Shown here: piece by piece, positions 62,073 through 64,000 of the stretch
Numbering within the stretch: position 1 is the first letter of the stretch
Layout: every line of letters starts with the position of its first letter
Origin: Strongylocentrotus purpuratus
Taxonomy: Eukaryota; Echinodermata; Echinoidea; Camarodonta; Strongylocentrotidae
Assembly (NCBI RefSeq): GCF_000002235.5
Contig: NW_022145547.1
Span: forward strand, 802,001 to 866,000
Direction of reading: 5' to 3'
Length of the DNA stretch: 64,000 nucleotides
The notes under the pieces: generated by a model
Databases searched by the model: none
What the model was told of the DNA's origin: nothing
Seen by the model: the letters and a program-made list of their open reading frames with translations, nothing else
Made by a program: the position numbers and the translations under genes

Positions 62073-63387
62073 TATGGTGCAGAATTTCTTTTACACCATC
62101 TTTGTATCTATATATTCTTTCTGATGAAATGCTTTTATAATAAACAATTCATGCTAAATGGAAACAGTGTCAGGAGGTCCATAACGTTTCCGTCCATCCA
62201 TTCAAGGTCAATCTCTAAATTGTTCTTAAATTGTTTTACTCTGCATTAGTACTTTTCTGCTCTTCATCTCCCTTTTATATCACAATGTTTTTCTTTCAAC
62301 TATACAGGTCATGGCGGAGACCATTCGTGGTGTTGGTGACTCAAGCCCGGTCCCACCCGTTGTCAGGATTACATCAGAAGGAAGTACGATATTTATCTTC
62401 TCATTTCTATAATGTCCCAAGTATATAGATCATTCTGGACATATTATCACCCCCTCCCCCCCCCATTTCAGAAAAGGAAAATAAAGAAAGAACGTGGAAA
62501 CAAAAGCTCTAACAATGACCTGTTCATAGAACACGATCGCAGAGACTTTCAAGAAATCAACTCAAGGACAATTTCAATACCATATTGTATTAGTATTAGC
62601 TATGTAGAATTCATCTTTAGAATACGTAAGAACGCCATTGAAGTGTTCGGAAGGATATATTCTGTTGAGTATATGTTCAGGAATATTAGGCTTATTGCAC
62701 AAAAAAATATCACTTTAGACAAACAGTTTTAGTTGAGTAAGAGAGGGAATAATTACACAGATGACACAGATGTAGACATAAATTTGGAGAACCATATTGA
62801 AAATCCTTCAGCCAGATCTTGGACTTAATAATTAATAATAATATGGTTATTTATATAGCGCCGGTATCCGTCAGGTTTTGACGCTCATGGCGCTTTACAC
62901 ATATTACCCTGGTCAGTAACTAGCGCGCAAGCCTATCAGGTACCCATTTACACCTGGGTGGAGAGTGGCAAATGTAGATCAATGTCTTGTCAAAGGACAT
63001 TAGTGCTGCGGCGGGACTTGAACCCCGTACCTTGTGATTTGCATTCGGGTGACTTATCCACAACACCTCTACAATTTAACCTTCAATTTAAATAAAACGA
63101 ATCTACAGTAGATGTTAAAACACTGAAATTATCTGCACAAATACAACGCAAACCAATGCATAGAGAAAAAAAGTTAACTGTATGATCATTTTGTTTTAGG
63201 TTCGAAATCTAAATGATACAATCGTACACAAATATTGACTTTTATTGCACTTGTTTGTATTAATCTTATTTCCTGCTTTACAGTTCCTAGTGAGCCTCAG
63301 GCGTTGGCTGTTTCTAGCAGATCAAAATCTTTACTGATTACCTGGAAGGAGTCGAGGTACCCCCGTGGAAGAATAATCTCCTATACG
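35300..63387 (+). CDS. Signal peptide, Ig-like and FN3-repeat receptor (gene 2, 15 visible exons, 3' partial)
   Basis: Exons: 35300-35378, 48608-49039, 49486-49800, 51442-51509, 51928-52159, 52529-52831, 53301-53618, 54386-54691, 57382-57666, 58096-58422, 58896-59033, 60565-60717, 61460-61710, 62308-62383, 63284-63387. All phases match and the visible part is 1129 codons. Order: signal peptide, Thr/Ser/Pro-rich stalk, Ig-like domain, ten FN3 domains (the last incomplete). FN3 domains 3 to 9 are duplicates of the seven in gene 1, introns included. Inferred: a second adhesion GPCR whose GAIN and 7TM exons lie to the right of the window. It has no Tie-type Ig1 or EGF exons in its visible part. 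Alternatives: it encodes a soluble or single-pass protein. Linking 35300-35378 to 48608 across 13 kb rests on the signal peptide, donor GTAAGT and matching phase, so it is the weakest join. Confidence 0.75.
35645..35880 (+). repeat. Three copies of 'tatgccaaaagggccttaac'
   Basis: Near-identical strings begin at about 35652, 35822 and 35851, the last two 29 bases apart. They could be subterminal repeats of a transposon; no inverse-complement partner was found to the right. Confidence 0.75.
36325..36966 (+). repeat. Segment duplicated at 39012-39907 (copy 1)
   Basis: The stretch from 'gtctgtattttcatac' to 'aaggagtaaacaaaagaaa' recurs in the same order and orientation inside the transposon-derived gene, with small indels. 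The best part (about 36535-36965 against 39470-39905) differs at only a few positions. Confidence 0.88.
37143..37421 (+). CDS. Transposon-derived gene, exon 1
   Basis: MDPDTDVLVKWTRNGKTNCV then RVGDLLCRKGPLKVSSTVIM and an acidic run SDDASSSSSEDIPL. The donor CAG/GTGAAA at 37421 keeps phase 0 with the next exon; the GTAAGA at 37441 would not. A Tudor/chromo-like start of this type is common in such proteins. Confidence 0.6.
37143..41836 (+). CDS. Multi-exon transposon-derived gene, DUF7869-like, with two breaks
   Basis: Exons I can support, all in phase 0: 37143-37421, 37714-37818, 38290-38367, 38617-38697, 38934-39011, 39158-39283 and 40072-41836. The N-terminal exon has an acidic/Ser tail. 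The second has a C-x-x-C...C-x-x-H-F...C-x-x-H pattern. The last exon has HYCRKESSRKYLP, FHKPKKDLCNKCAAF and FSDCCGGQNRNRH, strings I associate with uncharacterised DUF7869-type proteins abundant in invertebrates. The spaced Asp residues (FTFDLQQ, FSDCCGGQ) and SGHTQMEVDS suggest an RNase H-like nuclease core; that is inference. Breaks: a +1 shift in the T-run near 40600 and an in-frame TGA at 40907. Apart from these the frame is open to TAA at 41834, so it died recently or the breaks are assembly errors. No terminal inverted repeats were found. Confidence 0.65.
37516..37606. repeat. Near-perfect 45-bp palindrome
   Basis: Arms 37516-37560 and 37562-37606, with essentially no loop and one mismatch (ctagtg against ccagtg). 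Core 'gtggaagaatggaaaaacaa'. It lies within an intron of the transposon-derived gene and would form a cruciform or a long hairpin RNA. Confidence 0.93.
37667..37724. repeat. Second palindrome, overlapping a splice acceptor
   Basis: Arms 'gtcatactgctaaggcagtt' and its complement ('aactgccttagcaggatgac') around a 3-5 base loop. The right arm contains the acceptor TTAGCAG at 37713 and the first codons of the exon. Confidence 0.88.
37714..37818 (+). CDS. Transposon-derived gene, exon 2 (Cys/His)
   Basis: DDDHKEGIFSACNRCLSLLC then FEHFKEDMCKHHVEK, 35 codons in phase 0, donor GTTAGA. The Cys/His spacing suggests a zinc-binding module. Confidence 0.65.
38290..38367 (+). CDS. Transposon-derived gene, exon 3
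   Basis: FSISADWILKHCDPSFFDDV then GSEGQE, 26 codons, acceptor CCAACAG, donor GTAAAA. No domain recognised. Confidence 0.5.
38617..38697 (+). CDS. Transposon-derived gene, exon 4 (duplicated exon, copy 1)
   Basis: KTIPFWQDSTIHVTQDEGGS then KQIQQEQ, 27 codons. The next exon repeats it. Confidence 0.5.
38934..39011 (+). CDS. Transposon-derived gene, exon 5 (duplicated exon, copy 2)
   Basis: IHETWQDSTIHFTQDEGRSE then QIHEEQ, 26 codons, clearly a copy of the previous exon, with similar intron sequence after each donor ('tgtattttcat'). Confidence 0.5.
39012..39907 (+). repeat. Segment duplicated from 36325-36966 (copy 2)
   Basis: Partner of 36325-36966. This copy also contains the exon at 39158-39283 within an interposed stretch. 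Confidence 0.85.
39158..39283 (+). CDS. Transposon-derived gene, exon 6
   Basis: NDTSPGSLHSATESNFAADS then GNLDLPDVPDNGCNATSNMS NE, 42 codons, acceptor TTAACAG, donor GTACTT, phase 0. Low-complexity, probably a disordered linker. Confidence 0.45.
40072..41836 (+). CDS. Transposon-derived gene, last exon (putative nuclease core)
   Basis: Starts KQKTRKRSGDPQQWKKNMRK. Contains conserved-looking HYCRKESSRKYLP, PKKDLCNKCAAF, FSDCCGGQNRN and SGHTQMEVDSIHS. One homopolymer shift near 40600 and one in-frame stop at 40907 interrupt it. The last 286 codons (40976-41836) are open. Confidence 0.7.
41895..42213 (-). repeat. tRNA-derived SINE
   Basis: On the minus strand the head reads 'ttggctcagtcggtaaagcg' (box A) and 'cccgggttcgactcccaccc' (box B), about 35 bases apart as in tRNA promoters. 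The body continues to about 41895 with 'gagtcaccacccttgcacgt'. It sits directly after the transposon-derived gene. Confidence 0.8.
42214..43400. other. Intronic stretch with microsatellites only
   Basis: A G-run at 42602-42617, ATT-rich tract at 42970-43018, (TTTC)n at 43060-43080. No gene seen. Confidence 0.6.
43411..43614 (+). other. Small ORF ending TRTRSGRIVKRPTLFTI
   Basis: About 60 codons. The Arg/Ser-rich end (RTRSGRIVKRP) is of a kind often found at the C-terminus of transposon-encoded proteins. A poly(A) signal AATAAA follows at 43842. It may be a terminal exon or scrap of a mobile element; family not resolved. Confidence 0.35.
43842..43847 (+). terminator. Candidate poly(A) signal
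   Basis: AATAAA in 'gattcaataaaattc', after the small ORF ending at 43614. It could serve the transposon-derived gene or the unidentified element. Confidence 0.4.
43860..44600. other. AT-rich stretch, nothing recognised
   Basis: Only short A/T runs and an ATT tract near 44370-44405. Confidence 0.55.
44600..44925. repeat. Element end 'ggcccggtcacaccaaac' with degenerate 'catacgtta' repeats
   Basis: The string at 44609 resembles ends of interspersed repeats. From about 44822 to 44882 'gcatacgtta' and variants repeat five or six times at 10-12 base spacing. No matching other end found. Confidence 0.5.
44938..45126 (+). repeat. Direct repeat, copy 1
   Basis: About 185 bases ('tggtcatgcgattgcattgt' through 'gaaagatgtatatgggacta') repeated at 46424-46605 with small differences. 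The LINE scrap and poly-G elements lie between the two copies. Confidence 0.9.
45667..45925 (+). mobile_element. LINE fragment (end of reverse transcriptase ORF)
   Basis: In one frame SRLDYCNGLLFDLPYLQLIK then LQRAQNACTRLL. After a frame change, RLHWLPMRHSIACEIHLLVY and LNGESPNLLGYL. This is the well-known C-terminal stretch of CR1/L2-like non-LTR retrotransposons (S-R-L-D-Y-C-N ... L-H-W-L-P-V). It has at least one frameshift and no intact ORF, and ends in an AAT repeat at 45921. Confidence 0.85.
46248..46380. repeat. Poly-G/C element with 'gggtgtcgatcccggggggg' end
   Basis: The inverse complement of a related end ('aaatcgacaccctt') appears at 48038-48053, so the two may be the ends of one element into which the hAT-like element and others inserted. 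Suggestive only. Confidence 0.4.
46424..46605 (+). repeat. Direct repeat, copy 2
   Basis: Partner of 44938-45126. Confidence 0.9.
46606..47073. other. No recognised gene
   Basis: A 62-codon ORF at 46693-46881 is unsupported. The end is GA-rich. Confidence 0.5.
47082..47833. mobile_element. Non-autonomous hAT-like DNA transposon with perfect 8-bp target duplication
   Basis: Left end CAGGCGCGTAGCCAG at 47082, right end CTGGCTACGCGCTTG at 47833: inverted repeats of about 15 bases with one mismatch. AGAGGATA flanks both sides (47074-47081 and 47834-47841). An 8-bp duplication and CAnnG-type ends are the hAT signature. Inside lie about five ~118-bp tandem units (47195-47760) with 'cgcttcgcgcg', the same satellite as at 15105-15735. 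No transposase. Confidence 0.9.
47842..48607. other. End of gene 2 intron 1
   Basis: An ACT/ACA-rich tract (48050-48105) and 'cagttgtactgcgccatcaa' match gene 1 intron near 5840-5945, marking where homology between the two genes resumes. No exon seen before 48608. Confidence 0.55.
48608..49039 (+). CDS. Gene 2 exon 2: Thr-rich stalk plus Ig-like domain
   Basis: The first ~45 residues are Thr/Ser/Pro-rich (TTPVITEATTSATTPAPTTV), likely O-glycosylated. Then an Ig-like fold with its Cys pair: TTLVCVVTGSPPPTSENISV and APQNFNCLLRRLDGESVS. Acceptor TATTCAG, donor GTAAGT, phase 1-1. It may correspond to the third Ig domain of Tie receptors, which gene 1 lacks. Confidence 0.82.
49486..49800 (+). CDS. 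Gene 2 exon 3: FN3 domain
   Basis: PPSFVEANILVQDMTSHSIT, IRWTPWIENNDRGNGPVIGY and LTLDTEYDFRMTASREGPAG: a clean FN3 not present in gene 1. Phase 1-1. Confidence 0.92.
49801..51441. other. Gene 2 intron with a TTAA-flanked element and an open stretch
   Basis: Contains the short transposon at 50537-51069 and, just before it, an ATG-less open stretch of about 75 codons (about 50230-50459) reading FKLDSEKYLGLSSKLLHTPQ and onwards, which I cannot assign. Confidence 0.5.
50537..51069. mobile_element. Short inverted-repeat element (MITE) with TTAA target
   Basis: Left end AGGTACTATGTCCCATTTGC and right end (inverse complement) AGGTTCTATGTCCCTTTTGC, with TTAA immediately outside both (50533-50536 and 51070-51073). 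533 bp. The TTAA target is used by piggyBac and Kolobok families; these ends do not tell which. The 92-codon ORF inside is probably fortuitous. Confidence 0.85.
51442..51509 (+). CDS. Gene 2 exon 4: FN3 domain, first part
   Basis: APSQAPVLSVRNRGQTPITL then DWE, ending at a GTGAGC donor in phase 0. Together with the next exon it makes one FN3. Confidence 0.82.
51928..52159 (+). CDS. Gene 2 exon 5: FN3 domain, second part
   Basis: VIPEGSWGCSALSGLAINVS, then LEDCSTYNISAAFRNKDELG. Phase 0 to phase 1. Not found in gene 1. Confidence 0.85.
52529..52831 (+). CDS. Gene 2 exon 6: FN3 (duplicate of gene 1 FN3 1)
   Basis: RPARVETLQMSASTTQMEVS then WALSSSICSPDYYIIRYSLY. About ten residues differ from 6277-6579, mostly in the first third. 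Confidence 0.92.
53301..53618 (+). CDS. Gene 2 exon 7: FN3 (duplicate of gene 1 FN3 2)
   Basis: Nearly identical to 7054-7180 in its first 127 bases, then diverged: DGDVSNQASGRTYLDDDISY against DGDRSNTPAETTYLEGDFSD. Flanking introns remain close to identical. Confidence 0.92.
53619..54385. other. Intron with a tRNA-like SINE relic and a small palindrome
   Basis: Bases about 54030-54120 read on the minus strand as a decayed tRNA-like head ('catggttcagtgacaaagca', 'ggatcaaagc'); the gene 1 copy (about 7795-7865) has a 15-base deletion. The palindrome 'tgcaataaattttccataat' plus 'ttattgca' (54177-54205) is also in gene 1 (7898-7926). Confidence 0.55.
54386..54691 (+). CDS. Gene 2 exon 8: FN3 (duplicate of gene 1 FN3 3)
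   Basis: ATEDQPGLIVNWRVPSQCNV then DYYRLSYQLISRKACQDAPV. Two codons longer than 8107-8406, with about 20 replacements, many at loop positions. Confidence 0.9.
54834..56559. mobile_element. hAT-like element in gene 2, carrying a later insertion
   Basis: Left end CAGTGGCGTAACG at 54834, right end ...TACGCCAGCG at 56559. The 8-base flanks TCCAGAGG and TTCAGGGG agree at 6 of 8. Inside are ~95-bp tandem units (54970-55261 and 56172-56230), as in the gene 1 intron, so the element predates the duplication. The Thr-rich array 55262-56171 splits the third unit. Confidence 0.65.
55262..56171 (-). repeat. Thr-rich coding-like minisatellite (12-bp unit)
   Basis: On the minus strand about 300 codons are open with a 4-residue period, TTDF/TTDL/TTDM/TTQF/TTKF/TPDV, and a higher-order 16-residue unit TTDFTTQFTTDLTTDM. 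Both ends break cleanly into the ~95-bp hAT-internal repeat. The gene 1 intron has the repeat uninterrupted at this point (8868-8900). It looks like a captured piece of a mucin-like gene. The nominal ATG and stop lie in the flanking repeat, so I do not call it a gene. Confidence 0.88.
57382..57666 (+). CDS. Gene 2 exon 9: FN3 (duplicate of gene 1 FN3 4)
   Basis: DPSAIESVSYTSTAHSLRFV, then LLGVFGGFDYELFGGQRTAR in place of the LHGVFNRYEYELYDTTGGGR of gene 1. Three codons shorter; the ends are almost unchanged. Confidence 0.9.
58096..58422 (+). CDS. Gene 2 exon 10: FN3 (duplicate of gene 1 FN3 5)
   Basis: Same length as 10801-11127, about five replacements, same GTTAGT donor. Confidence 0.92.
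58896..59033 (+). CDS. Gene 2 exon 11: FN3 first half (duplicate of gene 1 FN3 6a)
   Basis: DPTGPPTNIQSTSTKKRSIV then FSWEKPECGHRNGPISSYEV. Donor GTAACC. Confidence 0.9.
59034..60564. other. Gene 2 intron with SINE and a copy-2-only insertion
   Basis: SINE at 59818-59975. An insertion of about 485 bases (60004-60488), absent from gene 1, starts with the repeat 'aagtttcaagtttcaagttt', which on the minus strand would be a 3' tail of the (ttgaaac)n type seen on truncated retroposons. A second small copy-2-only stretch lies at about 59322-59397. Confidence 0.55.
59818..59975 (+). repeat. SINE fragment, tRNA-related head
   Basis: 'gttgtagtctaatagataag' (box A-like) and 'gggattcaaattccaacacg' (box B-like), then a body matching the SINE at 62830-63090 in inverse orientation. 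Confidence 0.7.
60565..60717 (+). CDS. Gene 2 exon 12: FN3 second half (duplicate of gene 1 FN3 6b)
   Basis: GDVVYHGIVSGPEREIFDLI, then PYSNYSIRIRAWNYELAGEY. Three codons shorter than gene 1. Donor GTAGGT. Confidence 0.9.
61460..61710 (+). CDS. Gene 2 exon 13: FN3 first part with GC donor
   Basis: PAPPIGVKLPSSDQESITVE, then LELQADTNYSVQ. The donor is GC (TTCAG/GCAAGT), as in gene 1. Reading through adds ASVIPEGVF and a stop at 61738-61740. Confidence 0.87.
62034..62068 (+). repeat. (TA)n microsatellite, gene 2 only
   Basis: Uninterrupted TA repeat in the GC-AG intron; gene 1 has only a short AT stretch here. Confidence 0.95.
62308..62383 (+). CDS. Gene 2 exon 14: FN3 last strand
   Basis: VMAETIRGVGDSSPVPPVVR then ITSEG, completing the FN3. 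Phase 0 to phase 1. Confidence 0.87.
62830..63090 (-). repeat. Complete-looking SINE
   Basis: On the minus strand: head 'gtgttgtggataagtcaccc' and 'acggggttcaagtcccgccg' (box B), body 'tgccactctccacccaggtg', and tail 'gcgctatataaataaccata' plus ATT repeats. Fragments of the same family occur at 1190-1410, 12725-12800, 46140-46180 and 59818-59975. Confidence 0.75.
63284..63387 (+). CDS. Gene 2 exon 15: start of a further FN3
   Basis: IPSEPQALAVSSRSKSLLIT then WKESRYPRGRIISYT: strands A to C of an FN3, acceptor TTTACAG, donor GTATTC in phase 0. The rest lies to the right of the window. Gene 1 has no equivalent exon. Confidence 0.85.
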
Positions 63388-64000
63388 GTATTCTCTATAC
63401 TTAATTTCAAGGAAAGTTCTCGTAATGCTTAAAATGTATCCGAACTGTAATCCTTTTTCTAACCTTCTCTTTGGAGTTCTTTTCTATATCAGGTAATATT
63501 TTTTCAAAGTTGAGGTTTCCAGTATTTTCGGTTAGACTAGGTGACTAGGATTCATCCGATTGCTTGAATGGGAATGATAATTATATTGATATACAAATAT
63601 ACTTAATCCATTGAAAAAGAAAACATATTTTAAAAATAAATATATCAACGAGCAGGAGGAAACTCATGACCCAAATGAATCATTTCTGAATCACTGAATC
63701 ATATGCTGAAGTATAGGTACAGTTGTGGACTTTGTCCAACCAAGATTTGTTTAGATGAGTCAAATAAGCTTCCCAGTGTAGGTTACCAGTTGGCTATTGA
63801 AGTCTCATTAATATAGATTCGTTTGAACGCCCCTCCCCCCCCCAAAAAAAAAAAATGTATGCAGATGCATTTTACCGATCTTTTACAAATGAACGGACAA
63901 AGACCTTTTCAGTTGTTTCCGGGTCAATTATTGCAAATATCCACAAGGTGACCTTAATACACATCAGTGGATGATAGTATTATCCACATTTGCGTTATTT
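63388..64000. other. Start of the next gene 2 intron
   Basis: No further exon is seen before the edge. A C-run and A-run at about 63831-63855. Confidence 0.6.

Overview
The window reads as animal nuclear DNA: AT-rich, full of introns, microsatellites, poly-G/poly-C runs, SINEs and DNA-transposon remnants. My best guess is a marine invertebrate deuterostome, probably an echinoderm. That guess rests on the gene content (a Tie-type ectodomain and an adhesion GPCR) and on the repeat style; the sequence does not prove it.

Gene 1 (472-27349, + strand, first exon(s) off the left edge) can be assembled as 25 coding exons whose splice phases all match. They give about 1881 residues. The order is: Tie2-type N-terminal Ig domain, second Ig, three Tie-like EGF modules, a short linker, seven fibronectin type III (FN3) domains, a GAIN domain with a canonical GPS cleavage motif (HL/TNFAVIM), seven transmembrane segments, and a cytoplasmic tail of about 190 residues with degenerate repeats. 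It is therefore an adhesion GPCR carrying the extracellular architecture of the Tie receptor tyrosine kinases. No kinase is present in the window.

From 27.4 to 35 kb lies intergenic DNA dominated by repeats. These include a hairpin directly after the gene 1 stop codon, a duplicated 29/30 kb block, a foldback palindrome of about 1.3 kb at 31.4-32.7 kb, and an array of palindromic units at 33.0-33.5 kb.

Gene 2 (35300-63387, + strand, running off the right edge) is a tandem relative. It starts with its own signal-peptide exon, followed by a 13-kb first intron, a Thr-rich plus Ig-like exon, and at least ten FN3 domains. Its block 52.5-62.4 kb is a recent duplicate of gene 1 block 6.2-14.7 kb, introns included. 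Compared intron by intron the copies are nearly identical (about 2% where I counted), but parts of the FN3 exons differ far more, mostly at amino-acid-changing sites. Both copies share a GC-AG intron.

Inside gene 2 intron 1 sits a multi-exon transposon-derived gene (37143-41836), all introns phase 0, carrying two breaks. Next to it are a SINE, a LINE scrap, a hAT-like element with a perfect 8-bp target duplication, and duplicated segments. Inside gene 2 introns lie a TTAA-flanked short inverted-repeat element and a 0.9-kb Thr-rich coding-like minisatellite that is absent from gene 1.
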